64,000 bases of DNA, taken from Isoetes taiwanensis. Taxonomy: Eukaryota; Streptophyta; Lycopodiopsida; Isoetales; Isoetaceae. Position 1 is the stretch's first letter, and every line of letters begins with the position of its first letter. The DNA lies in assembly GCA_021234155.1 (NCBI GenBank), contig JAJEKV010000040.1:7186438-7250437 (forward strand), in the 5' to 3' direction. Under the pieces are notes generated by a model. That model searched no databases. It was not told the origin of the DNA and saw only the letters and a list, made by a program, of their open reading frames with translations. Positions 1 to 11,067 of this stretch are shown here, in pieces. A program made the position numbers and the translations under genes.

Positions 1-697
1 GGGAGATGTCGACTTTAGGAAATCGAATGTCAGATGTTGCTTATAATTGTATGATACGTTCTGATGGTGATTTTCTTGCTTTTTCTAAAGAATCTAATGC
101 CTCTGAATTCTATCGGTTTTGCATTATACAGCCATATGTTATAAGCAATAAGGAAAGTCCCGGTCCTCCATTTTATGGCTTTTCTTCCCACCCTTCTCCT
201 GCTGGAATTCCATCCCAAGATGAATACTTAGCTACTTACTGCTCTGCATCAGTAAGCTAGTTTTCACCCATTTGATTTTTCCTTTCGGCCAACTGGTTGC
301 AATACACCATGGCCAGCAGAAAGCTGGAAGTTCTATATATCATTGTCGCTTTTTCGTTTGGCTACCATCTTTGCTGGAGTTTACCAACAATTTTTACAAG
401 TGAGGATGTCATGTCAATATAGTATTTCCTACTAGGTCTGAAATGTTTATCCATGGACAGGAAAATGCTTCAGGAGAAAAACACTCAGAGTCTTGTGGTG
501 ATTTTGCACGGTACTTTACAGCACGTGCATTGCAAATAATACAAAGCAACTCTCTTATTCCCCGTGAGCCGGCACATAGTGAAGGTAACGAGTATATTAA
601 TACCCAACTTAAAATTTTTGAGTTGCCATTATTTTCAACATTTAGTAAGGGCATAAAGGATGGAATTATGACGGAAGCATGGTTTTTTTCTTTATGA
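1..697 (+). CDS. 3' exons of an unrecognised plant gene
   Basis: Three exons join in one frame. Exon A runs from the window edge to 251 and ends at a GTAAGC donor. Exon B is 317-399, between a CAG acceptor and a GTGAGG donor, and leaves a split codon. Exon C is 436-697 and ends at a TGA. The phases agree: A to B is phase 0, and B to C completes a lysine codon. The joined tail is about 200 residues, has no membrane segment, and reads through phrases such as PGPPFYGFSSHPSP, FFVWLPSLLEFTN and CGDFARYFTARALQIIQ. I do not recognise the family. The start lies outside the window. An alternative to the first intron is read-through with a one-base shift, because another frame stays open across 243-399. 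Exon structure is what the sequence shows; being an active gene is inference. Confidence 0.55.
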
Positions 698-1180
698 AGG
701 GTTAAAAGGGAAGGTTTTGTTAATTTGTAGTTTATGTACATAAATAAACTAGAAGTATATAGCTTCATTGGAAGATTTCATAGGGGTGCAACCAATTTGA
801 TAGGTTCATTTCTTTAGTTGTGGTTAGAAGTGTTTCTAGTAAAGAAGATTCTGGCATACTGATAAATAAATGTGAAATTGAGTATTCTTTGGATGTACTA
901 CAAAACAACACGGTGTTGTAGCTTTTAAACTCAGTTCATGGCCAGTACTATGTTGTCTTAGATTGGTTTTTAAGATTTTATTTCGTTGAACTCAGAAATA
1001 ACCTATATGGATCTCCTTGAAGGAAAGGCCAATAAGGCTACTCTGAGAATCAAGAAACTTAGATGCTGCAGCCCTTTGAGACATTTGCATCACGATTTTA
1101 CCTTTGTATAGTGCAATTTAATCTCTTTTGGAACACCACTACATGGGCACATATCACCGATCTAACTATATTACTGTTAT
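698..1180. other. no gene seen
   Basis: AT-rich sequence after the stop codon of the first gene, probably its 3' UTR and flank. Nothing else could be supported here. Confidence 0.5.
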
Positions 1181-1184
1181 TAAA

Positions 1185-2010
1185 AATTCAAATCAGAACG
1201 TCTTTTCTAATGATAGAGCCTTTAATGGAGAGGAGCGCCCCCAACACCTTTGGCATGCACTCCACTTTGTGGTGCCACAATGTGCTTCTACATAAGCATG
1301 GTACAATGTCAACATGAACCAGCTTTTGATATAACGAATGCACAAGACATTGTGCATTAACAATTTGGGGACCAGTCCAAATAGGCACATCAACTGATTG
1401 TGAAGGAGCGTCTGGCAGAATGTCAGCCAGCTTTTGCCACAGAGCTCTGTCCCATCGAGATAGCATAAACTTAGTCTGAAAAGCATCCCAAGTCAACAAG
1501 TGTCCTGCCTCATACCAAGCACCAACTGTGAGAATACCAGCACGCCTCCAACGCCAATGAGTCAATGGATGTACAAGAGTAATACGTGAGGCATGTGATT
1601 ATCTAGAGGAATCCACCAACACAGGAGAACCTACACTGTAGACACACACCGGATTAATCTTAAATAGCACACTAACCTGCTCTCCCAAGAATCAAGCAGT
1701 TCCTTCAAGAAGGGGAAGCATTGGATATGGACGGTTGATAAAAGGGACACCAAGGAAGAACGCCTCCGAAGTGCTTGGGTTTCCCAAAAGGAATACATCG
1801 CCTAAGTGCTTATGCTAACCAATCTCATTCTAGGCGAATGTACCATACCCACCAAGTAGCGACAAATGAACTTAGATATAATTTTACTACGTAAATGAAA
1901 GTCAATCATACCTAGACCTCCAAAGAAATTTTGATTTCATACATGGACCAAGCGACCTTTCACAACTACACTGTTTCAAAGACCGCCCAAACGAAGTTTT
2001 GGACAATTCT
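1185..2010 (-). mobile_element. LINE ORF2 C-terminal fragment
   Basis: The minus strand translates, across at least two frameshifts and a stop, into the C-terminal part of a plant LINE (L1-type) reverse transcriptase. From 2000 down it gives an IVQNFVW phrase, then GGLGMIDFHLRSKII (the conserved GGLG.. block after the RT thumb), FLLGNPSTSEAFFLGVP, and finally the GILTVGAWYEAG and WDRALWQKLADILPD stretch at 1380-1560. The catalytic RT palm is absent, so this is a 5'-truncated dead copy. No poly-A or microsatellite tail is obvious at the 1190 end. Family assignment rests on the motif order; the exact clade is not resolved. Confidence 0.65.
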
Positions 2011-2579
2011 GCGACAAAATGAACGAGTACAATAGACATTAGAGGAAAAATGAGATCACATTTTGTCCCATTAAGGGATGCTTAAAATGCCATGTCGGGT
2101 TTTTTAAACTGTCCAATAATAAGAAGAGCTCCAAGATATCTCATTCCAAGATTATGTGGCACTGTAATTAATGCAACAACTAATGAGAGTATCATTTTTT
2201 CATTATAACTTTTTATCCGAACTGGATTCAAAAACTTTTTGTAGCAATGGGTTCGTCTTCACAAGATCTATCTAGTGATAACCCATTCATATATCTTTTA
2301 CGATATAAATATATAAGAAATAAGCAAAAAATCATTTTTTTAAGGTTAATGCATATGACCATATTGAAATACATCATAACCATATATCATTGGAAAGATC
2401 TTTTCATTCCGCATCTAATGCAACAAACGCCGCAACATTTTGACAAGTGGATCAAAAGTTATGGGGGAAAAACAACAACAATGAAGTTGTTGGTGCTGCA
2501 TTAATTGCAGTTAATAGAGGGTAGCCATTCCATTGGAGGATTCTTATGGGGATGAAATAAGATCTCAAATTTCCTCTAA

Positions 2580-3035
2580 TGTGTGAGTCATTCAATTCTA
2601 TTCAATTCTAATGGCTGAGAGTTTAGAATTGATAGTAGGTGTGAGTAAGCTCCCATGGGTGATACTTTGGAATTGGTCGTAAGCTCCCAATGGGTAATAC
2701 TTTGCAATTGGTAGTAGGTGTTGGAAGTAGGTGTGTATGACCGAGGCGAGGGCTCCGCCCAAGGCCGAGACCAAGCCGAGGTTGAGTAAGCTCCTAATGT
2801 ACGATACTTTGGACCTATAAGAGTACATGGGCAGGCCTGCTTTTATCCAGACCGAGGCGAGGAGCCGATACCAAAGATGTCCAAACCAAGGCGAGGCATG
2901 GTGCAAAAGAAAAGGGCCCCCCCATTAGGGCAGGCCCTTTTCTAGTGTATATATATAAATACTGAAATGTACTGAAATAATATACTTTTTGGGCTTCAAT
3001 CTCTCACATTCTTGCATCTGAATGGAATGTGCTAG
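2580..3035 (+). repeat. possible LTR or other repeat fragment
   Basis: A GC/AT-mixed block with internal short repeats: GTAAGCTCCCA at about 2646 and 2680, and ACCGAGGCGAGG at about 2740 and 2851. It is followed by a TATA-like TATATATATAAATA at 2947 and a T-rich stretch, as in the promoter and R region of a plant LTR. No coding region or matching second LTR was found, so this is only a suggestion. Confidence 0.25.
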
Positions 3036-3120
3036 CATTATGTTCAAATAGAATGTGTTGTTTTGGAAAGAATTAAAACTATGAACAAGTTTGTACTAGC
3101 AATCTTTGAAGTTCTGTCAT

Positions 3121-3204
3121 AATAGAATAGAATAGAATAGAATAGAATAGAATAGAATAGAATAGAATAGAATAGAATAGAATAGAATAGAATAGAATAG
3201 AATA
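3121..3204 (+). repeat. (AATAG)n microsatellite, LINE 3' tail
   Basis: About 16-17 copies of the pentamer AATAG. It directly abuts the 3' end of the minus-strand LINE that follows, so on the element's sense strand it reads as a (CTATT)n tail. It is best explained as the retrotransposon's own tail, expanded after insertion. Confidence 0.9.
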
Positions 3205-4710
3205 TGATTTTATCGTCCACGGAGACCAACTGGCCTATGGGACCCAAGTACAAAGAGAGAGCAGCAGGCATATCAGGATTAAAAAAACCCCCGCCCCAAA
3301 GGGCTTTCGGGGGAAAAACCTTAGTAGCAATAAGGATGATGACATACTGCACAGTTATATACATAATCACAAGTACAGCTGAGGTTAATGTCGGACAGGG
3401 GGGCATAACTGAGTCCGCGTATCCATTACCTCCCGGAGGTACGATCCCAACAAGCCTACAGAGGCCGTGGGCTCGATGATCATGTAGGGCCTGATGGGGC
3501 ACAACTAACTAGAGCATACCGAGCCCGAATATGCTCAGACGCCGGATAGGCCGGAGGGCGTGACTTTCATCCTCAATGGCCCTATTGGCAAAGACGGACT
3601 ACGTCCCTCACGCGGCTCCGAATCCATCTCCATGTCTCAATGCGGAGGTGGTGTGCACTACAAAGGAATGGAAGCAATCACCTCGCGCTTTTTCATGGGT
3701 AGATGGGTGCTTTGCGGGTAGTGGTGTGGGCCCTCGTGAGCATGGGATTAACCTGGCATGCGATAATTTGCCACCTTGACATGTGACAGGGGCCTCGTGA
3801 TCCCAGGTGCTTGGCCATGAAGCAATCATCCAAGTCTTGCTTCAAGGCAACGCGTTCCTTGGGGGTGTATGCACCGGGTCCACATCGTGTGCTGCACATT
3901 CCATCGTGAGAACCAGCGGGCTTGCTTGTCTTTCCAAAGGGCTTTTGAGTCGCCATGGGCCCATCGCCACGCCAAAGCAAGGTTGGGCAGCCGGGCTTCA
4001 TCCATAGCCACCACCTTCGAAGTAAATAATGTGACGTTCCAACAGACCCTCTCAGAATGGAAGGAAGCACGGAGCAAGATCTGATATGGGGACCGTGGAT
4101 TTCACTCCCGCGTGCGGGCCAAGAAGGCCTTGATTTTGCTCTAGATCATTCCAAGTGGTGAGGGATATCACCGCCCCCCACACTTGCCCCATAGAGGAGG
4201 ACCGGTTCAACCAAGGCCCCTGAACAAGTGTGCCCGGGTGACCCCATGCATACAAAGCTCCGCCTTGTGGATTTTGTTTTGCATTGCATACAGGGCTTTC
4301 CGGCTCGGAAGGACGTAACGATGGATGCATCCCGGTGTGTGGTAGTAGAAAACTCAATGCCCAAATACTTATAAGATCGGAGCCACCTCCACTACCTGCC
4401 TTTGGTAAGTGAATGAGGGAAGGCGTGGTGTCGGATGATGGGACCAAAGAAGCACCCTCGTCTTGGCCAAGTTAACTCTCATGCTGAATTGGCGGGAAAG
4501 TGTCCAAAGCATCCGGTGGCGTTGCATGTCCTCCGGGGTATATGCGCGGCGTGTCAACATCATCGGCATATATGAGTTGCCGGATTATGTGGTGCATCAA
4601 TGGCGCCTCCCCAGGTGCTCACTAGCCATTCTTCTAGCCGGGTCAATGTACGCTGTCAAGAGCGCCGGGATAGAGGGCGTACCGGCGCATTTAATGCTAC
4701 ATTAACAACG
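3122..4710 (-). mobile_element. 5'-truncated LINE with reverse transcriptase remnant
   Basis: On the minus strand from 4710 down, the RT catalytic motif reads QLIYADDV at about 4560-4585. A one-base shift then leads into AYTPEDMQRH..LSRQF and VNLAKTRVLLW, and a further shift into YLGIEF at about 4350-4370, as expected for the palm-thumb region of LINE RT. Further down, about 4150-4340, come AGKPCMQCKTK and LVEPVLLYGASV, typical of the post-thumb domain. The element ends at about 3205 with a conserved 3' UTR block (GGTCTCCGTGGACGATAAAA) and the CTATT tail. The RT fingers and endonuclease are missing, and frameshifts make it inactive. It defines a repeat family whose 3' ends recur at 7.46, 7.64, 9.6 and 16.15 kb. 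Confidence 0.75.
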
Positions 4711-4714
4711 GGCT

Positions 4715-4930
4715 CCCCGACGGTGTGGAGACTAATCGAGCAAGCCTCGTGATAGTCTGTATATAGCATTCTCGTATATAGTCATAATAAGTGTTCTTGT
4801 TCAAAGCTACACGTATGTTTCTAATACCTTTCCAAAGCCATTACATTTTACGCCAATTTTGTACATAAATTGTACAATTATTTTGGGAAGAGGGGAGGGA
4901 GGGGGTTGTAAAAGAAGACTTTTGCTATCC
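4715..4930. other. no feature seen
   Basis: AT-rich flank between the LINE and the tandem duplication; nothing identified. Confidence 0.4.
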
Positions 4931-5288
4931 ACATCGCTTCTCATTTGAGTATGCACCCTAACGATCAGGGAAAATTTAATTCTAAAATGTAAAGGGCAAT
5001 GGTTTATGTAGAAGTATAAATTTAGAACAATATATTTATTCGAAAACAGTTGAATTCAATACAATTCAATACATATAGATTCAGTCACAAAATTCTCACA
5101 CTTCCTATCCATTCTCTCATTTGAGTATGCACCCTAACAATCAGAGGAAATTTAATTATAAAACGTAAAGGGTAATGGTTTATGTAGAAGTATAAATTTA
5201 GAACAATATATTTACTTGAAAACAATTGAATTCAATACAGTTCAATACATATAGATTCAATCACAAAATTCTCACATTTCCTATCCAT
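4930..5288 (+). repeat. two-copy tandem duplication, period about 176 bp
   Basis: The block beginning TCATTTGAGTATGCACCCTA at 4941 recurs at 5117 with roughly 90 percent identity and few indels, ending near 5288. Both copies contain GTATAAATTTAGAACAATA. It is a recent local duplication of non-coding DNA. Confidence 0.85.
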
Positions 5289-5712
5289 GAGGTGCATTAT
5301 ATATGTAGTCAATGTTGTCTAGTTCACGCCTACAACTTTCTCCACAATTCAACTCATATTCGCCCTGCACAAATTAAAATTTAGCAAGATGTACTTTATC
5401 GAGTAATTGATGTTAAAAAAATGAAGCACATACCTGTATGTCAATGTCCTCTTGAGTTATGCCACTAGGAGTAGATTCTGTGCATGAAATTATTTGATCG
5501 TCTATGAGATAAAACAAAAGATAGTGCTATCTATGTCGTCATTAACTAAAGGCTATCAAGGAGAAGACTAAATTTTAGTACACTTGGAGGTCACCACTGT
5601 ACGTCGATTAAACCAACTGTGAAAAAGGATTAAATTGACTTATGTTGTCTACAGAAATGAGAGAAATGAAATGACATGATATGTTGACCAATTTTTTCTT
5701 TCATCAAAGTAA

Positions 5713-5714
5713 CC

Positions 5715-5775
<61 letters not shown>

Positions 5776-5828
5776 GAGACATGGAGATAGAGAGGGGGAG
5801 GAAGGGAGGGAAAGAGGGAGAGAGAGCA
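5713..5828 (+). repeat. (GATA)n microsatellite with purine-rich flank
   Basis: About 15 copies of GATA from 5714 to 5774, then a GA-rich stretch to 5828. A simple sequence repeat. Confidence 0.9.
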
Positions 5829-6177
5829 ACCTATGTGAGAATGGTGACCTATGGGATGCCACGCCTCTGCTGTTCCTCGAAAGAGAGTAGCCGAAATGAT
5901 GAGGAGAAGAAAGGTGAGAGCGGCTTGCTTCTCCATGATCTCAGTAGATGTTTCACAAAAAAGACAATAGTCTCTCTTAGAAACTACATTGCAGATGCCC
6001 CCGTTGGTGACATGCCTGGCCTACCAGAATAAAAGTCTATCACTTTGTCATCTTCTTATTGTTGTTGTTCCTTGTTGCCGTGTCTTCTATCCGATAAAAC
6101 TCTTCACCTAAACTTATACTCTTAGAATAATCTACTTTTTTTTTTTGTTAAGGCAAGGTTTGTAGCGACATTTACAT

Positions 6178-6415
6178 CTCTCATCTCATACTAGATTATT
6201 AGATTTTATAAGGGGCATTGACTTTCTCAAATGGGAGGTTGACTTTTCTCTTTCATTCGTGGTTAGAAGCCCTAATTATATATACTCAATAAAAGCCTAC
6301 AGTTAGATTTCTCATCTCATACTAGATTCTTAGGTTTTATAATGGGCTTTCACATTTTCTCTTTCATTCGAGTTAAGAAGGCCTAGTTATATAAATTCAA
6401 TAAACTAAGCACACA
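6178..6415 (+). repeat. degenerate tandem duplication, period about 131 bp
   Basis: CTCATCTCATACTAGATT occurs at 6180 and 6311. The downstream blocks TAGATTTTATAAGGGGC and TCTCTTTCATTCG are repeated at the same spacing with scattered changes. Confidence 0.7.
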
Positions 6416-7450
6416 AATCAATCTAGGCATCCTTTGACCCCATATACATATGTGGATGTCCTTGAATTCTATGGTTGGTACTATATTCTTAACATGTAAT
6501 GGCCTCGTGTAATCACCTTCCAAATGTATACACGTCTTTAACATGTAGGGGGACCACAATCTTTTTCTTCTTTGGCTTGTTATTGGCCTAATCAATTCAA
6601 ATGTGATGTTGGTTTTGTGCCTCTTAAAGAATATAGTGTTGGGTACAAAGTGCCTCAAATGTAGTCGATATGACTAATCTTTGTTTCAAACTCTTATCTA
6701 TTACATTAAAGGGGTAATCTATATTGGTAATATATTTTTTAAACACGTTGTTTAATGTTCATTGTGGTTGAATATACTAGGGTTTGAGAGTTTATTCAAT
6801 CATCTAGACACATATATCCATGATATAGCTTGGGAATATACATATCAAGTCTTTTTTACTTTTTGTATAAGGCATGGATTTTGCGGCATGATCTTGGATA
6901 TTTGTTGTGGAGCCAACTTTGCTTGGCCCTTCGAAATGAGGATTCTTAATGGCCTCCAAGAGCCCAACTTGAAGGCATAGACAAAGTAGGATCAAGTAGA
7001 CGCAGTTAAGTGCAGAGACCATGCCATCTCACCCAATTGGATCGTCCAAGAACAAATGTAATGTGCCTAATATTTGTAATGTAATATTAGATTAGCTACT
7101 TCGACGTCGAGGACGACATTTGTCTTCTTTGTGGAGGGGAGAGCATAGCATTTCCTGTATTATTGAGACCCTGTATCAACCAATTTTGGTTCTTGTACGT
7201 ATTGTTTACCTTTATCGGGCATTTTTATATATGTAGTCAATTTTATATACATCTAAGTCTAATCTGTCCATACTAGTAAGGGATGTTCGGCGTTGCCAGA
7301 CATAAATACAATTTTGTTGCGAGAATTGAACTTGATTCCTTACATTTGTAGATGATGTTGCCTCTTGTTGCATTTCAAAAATTAGTTGGATTTGCAATTA
7401 TTTCTTCCTCTAGGTTTTCGATGAATTCCTATGATTTTCATTTGTTATAT
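6416..7450. other. AT-rich, no gene seen
   Basis: Short open frames occur on both strands, for example minus 6383-6658, but I see no family motif, splice structure or repeat copy. It is left unassigned. Confidence 0.4.
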
Positions 7451-7452
7451 AA

Positions 7453-7605
7453 GAGAATAGAATAGAATAGAAGGGTTTTTATCATCCATGCAGACCAATC
7501 GGCTATGGGACCCAACAAAATGGCGCAACAGACAAGGGGGGTTTTTGTACACCTCCAAAGAATTTAGACCCAAAGGAGGCTATAATTGTCTTTAGCTCAA
7601 AGCTA
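7453..7605 (-). mobile_element. LINE 3' end, tail (TATTC)n
   Basis: A short AATAG run at 7454-7470 is followed by TTTTTATCATCCATGCAGAC and CGGCTATGGGACCC. This is the same 3' block as the LINE at 3205-3240. Only the terminal 100-150 bp are present, so it is a severely 5'-truncated copy or a related SINE-like derivative. Confidence 0.65.
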
Positions 7606-7636
7606 TACAAAACTGTTCTTAAGAACAGACATTTTA

Positions 7637-8080
7637 GGAAGGAAGGAAGGAAGTATATTTTAACGTCCACGGAGGCCAACTGGCCTATGAGACGGTTTTA
7701 CAATATAGCGGAAAGTTTCCAAACACAAAAGAAAACCACAGAAACCCTGTACAATGTGTCTCTACCACTGGGATGAAAAAACCCCCCATGTGGGAGGAAA
7801 AACCCTTGTAGTAGGCGTTGAGAGGCCCTATTTGGGCGCTCAAATTCCCTGTGTTGTGAGGGACTCCCTGACAGAGACTTGCAGGATGTACGACGCAAGA
7901 CGTGCCACCATTGGCGAAGCCAGCAGTTGATGAATTGCTATCTCAGAGCATCTGAGATCGGCATGAGCTGCTCGGATGTGTGCATATGCTGGGCATTCCT
8001 GTAGAGCATGGTGTTCATGTTCATCTTCTACTATCTACATGTGACAGCACTGACATAATCTCTCATGCTGGGGGATTAGG
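7637..8080 (-). mobile_element. LINE 3' fragment with zinc-finger-like C-terminus and (TTCC)n tail
   Basis: The GGAAGGAAGGAAGGAAG run at 7640-7656 is the tail; AACGTCCACGGAGGCCAACT and GGCCTATGAGAC are the family 3' block. Upstream on the minus strand, 7870-8075 translates with a LCQCCH phrase, then EDEHEHHALQECPAYAHIR and LLASPMVARLASYIL. The Cys/His pattern C..C....H....C resembles the terminal zf-RVT-type domain of plant LINE ORF2. The same family can therefore carry either a TATTC or a TTCC tail. Confidence 0.65.
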
Positions 8081-8084
8081 AAGA

Positions 8085-9540
8085 CATAATGTTGATCTCA
8101 TTTTTTTGGAGGGGGAGGATTGGAGGGGGGACGAACCGTGAAGTTCAACCTGTGATGGAAGACTGAACTTCAATGAAGGTGCATGCAACATCTCCAAAAG
8201 AATTTTTGGTGCTTCGTTCTTTGTTCTTATTTGGAAATGATTTGCAGGAACTTATCCGTGTTCTAATAAAATTGAGTTTTTCTACATCAATTTCCACTGA
8301 CACCACATTATCTTTCCCAAATTAAATGTCTATTTCCCATGTTTATGGGTTTTGTTTCTAGGATTGTGTATGAGCCATTGATCTGCAGCATATCCCGGGC
8401 ATCATACCAAATCAAGGGCCAATATTTTTTTGACAAAAAAATACGTTGCCACTTTCTAAGGTCGGTTTCAAAGACATTGAACATTTAACTTCACCATTCA
8501 TTAGATTCAAGAACTTTGCACATGACCATATGACCATGATATTAAAATGAAGACATCTATCTGTACATCACCATTACACACCTATTCACATTGCAATACA
8601 GCAGATTATAACACATGAAACCCAGCACATCAAAACACATATCCAAGCTCCAGAACCTTCCTATTCCCCATAGGCGTCGCCACAGACTGCCACATGCTTC
8701 CAACAATAAATCTGTAGATGTGAAGAATCCTCCTTCTGCTTCTATAAGAGAAGCACAAATTAATGAACCACAGAGAGCTGGCCGGCCTGCAGAATGGTAT
8801 TCAGAGTATCTAACCGAAATACAGGCGTCCACAACAAAAGAAATGGAGATTGATGACGAGATTAATGTCACACAGACTTCCAACAATAATCTGTAGCGGT
8901 GAAGAAATGAATGGAAGTGCATTTGGAATCTCCTTCTGGCCTTTCTATGGAATCCCATCCACAGTGTCTAAGAGAAATACAAATACAGACTCTAACAACA
9001 AAGCTCTCAGGAATCCAACCTGAAAAAAAAAATAGAACAACAACACGACAACAAAACTCAGCCGCCACTGCCAAAGCCCGAAATTTTCGTCTGGAAATGA
9101 GAGCTCCCCTAATCCCATCTGCATACTTTTTCTGCTTGAACCTGCTTGGGAAAAATATAGGTCGAATTATCTACAATTGTTCAAGACTGCCCTGTACAAC
9201 TGCACACAGCGGAACAAGGAGATGTCCAGCCCTTTCGATTCGCCATGCACCCCACCTGGCAGAGGCCGTTTTCATTCAATCGTCCCTCTGGGCGTCTCAG
9301 GTCGTTTCTTGGCTTCAACGATGCCTGTGCCTGATTTGCTCCGCCGCACAAATGGGCGCCCATTTGTATCAAGCCGCCCATTTGTGCCACAAGCCTCCAT
9401 TGATGCATTTGGTGCATGAAGCCGCCCTCTCTGCGTTTGGTGAAGTTCTGTTTGTTGGAGGTATGCTTGTTGCTTCTTGCAATAGCATCGGTTTTTGGAT
9501 ATGTAGTCATCCTGGCAACAGTTTTTTCCCATGTGGTTTT
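8085..9540. other. unassigned, with a partial duplication
   Basis: No gene could be supported. A block around 8697-8760 (CTTCCAACAATAAATCTGTAG, then TCCTTCTG and TAAGAGAAGCACAAAT) is repeated in diverged form at 8877-8985, a spacing of about 180 bp. An open frame crosses it on each strand, so it could be a decayed exon, but no motif is recognisable. 9340-9420 has a small direct repeat, GGGCGCCCATTTGT / GCCGCCCATTTGTG. Confidence 0.4.
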
Positions 9541-9559
9541 TAATCTGGGCCATGGTGAT

Positions 9560-9705
9560 TATACTTTATTTTGTTTGTAAGGGCTTCGGTCCATGTTCTG
9601 GTTAGGGACTTCGGTCCCGTTTTGTACTTGGGTCCCATAACCCGATTGGGTTCCGCGGACGTTAAACATTTCTTCCTTCCTTCCTTCCTTCCTTCCTTCC
9701 TTATC
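9560..9705 (+). mobile_element. LINE 3' end in plus orientation, (TTCC)n tail
   Basis: TACTTGGGTCCCATAACCCG, GGGTTCCGCGGACGTTAAA and the tail TTCC x8 (9671-9702) match the reverse complement of the 3' blocks at 3205, 7657 and 16165. A short internal repeat, GGGCTTCGGTCC / GGGACTTCGGTCCC, lies just upstream. The 5' extent is uncertain. Confidence 0.65.
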
Positions 9706-10480
9706 CACGCCCTAAAAAAAAGGCCCCCAAAATTTTTTTTTTCTTCTTAACCTTTCAAAAGAAAGAACTAACTAAAAACCCAAAAAAGCAACATGACCTC
9801 TAAATGACATTAAGCTCCTCAAACATGGCAACATATACGGTTTTCTATACAATACGGCACAGGAATCTTAGCCCAACCATGCGAGAAAACCCTTTCACAA
9901 ATACCAAACTCAAACGTTGGAAGTTTATGTGCCCCTGTTTAAGAGCACAAGCTGCTATCAGTTCCTGAGAACGCGTCAAGTACCTAATTGCTTGGGCGAG
10001 AGAACCATTGTATTAAACTGTTAGTAAGCCTCTTAGGCCTTTGATAATGAGAGGCCACTGCACCTTGACATTGGGGGTTCACTTAAGTTTTGCACCACAA
10101 CAGAAAATTAAAACGTGTTGCAAAGAGGATTCTTTTCCTCCCAAGTATTAAAGTGGGCCATGGTTTTTTGGTATCAACGTTGTAGTCGAATGTGGACGTG
10201 CTCAACTCACCAACCTTGGACCCCCACCATGTCCTTCTTAAAATTAGTCTTCCACCTAGGAAAGGCAAAGTTAAAAAGCAAGTGCGACGATATAAATTTA
10301 TACCAGATGGTTCCAGATATTACCAGATACAGTTATTAAAACCAACATTGCAGACTGCATCCATTGAGTTTAGTTTCGACATGGTTTGCAAGTCAAAGTG
10401 GAAAATGATTACATGTCAAATAACCTTTGACTTGCTTATATAAATAAGGTGCTGCGCACGGAGGGTTGCCCTCCATGGCC
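9706..10480. other. no gene seen
   Basis: Mixed-composition sequence without a supported gene. At 10290 there is one copy of the GATATAAATTTATACC palindrome that forms the minisatellite at 14.85-15.17 kb. Confidence 0.35.
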
Positions 10481-10484
10481 GGAG

Positions 10485-10580
10485 GGTGAAGTGGCATATA
10501 TTAGTATATGCTTGAAATATGCTATAAACCCATATAAACAAAGGTTTGCCCCCCTAGGGGCAACCCAAAAAACAAAACAA
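10485..10580 (-). repeat. palindromic short repeat, copy 1
   Basis: The plus strand ends with the near-palindrome GTTTGCCCCCCTAGGGGCAAC, preceded by an AT-rich inverted repeat (ATATTAGTATATGC..). The same two-part arrangement occurs at 13.92 and 22.56 kb. It is a short interspersed element of unknown class. Confidence 0.6.
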
Positions 10581-11067
10581 AAACAAAAGTGCAATACCTG
10601 TATGAATCAACTGCAATTGAGAAGGAAAGGATGGCAGTCAAGAGCAGTTTGCAAAGTGGTAGAAAATATTTTTTTGTCTATATATATCAACATGTTTCTT
10701 GTAAATTTTATGAACTTTCTCAACTTGACAAAGGTCCATATCTTAGGCAAAGGTCGAGATCTTAAGGAAGCCCTGTTTAAGAGAAATTGTGGAGGCAAAG
10801 GCTAAAGCCCAACTGGCAAATTTTCGAAACTTTTTTCGAAACTTGCAAAAGCCCCTTCTGGGTGGCCAATGGGCATGCCAAGATTTGGCTTTTTGCTTTG
10901 CCAATGACCCAATGCCGAAAGAAGTTTTTTATTGAAACTCTTTCCTCCTCAACCAAAATTTTGTAAAAACACATTTGCAAACGTTTATGGCATTATGAAA
11001 GAACAAAAATCAATACACATCCATGTCAAATCGAAGGTCCAAACTGTTTGTGTGAATTAACTTTGTA
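10581..11067. other. 3' flank of the RUS gene, nothing else seen
   Basis: Non-coding sequence downstream of the minus-strand RUS stop codon. No poly-A signal was singled out. Confidence 0.35.
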
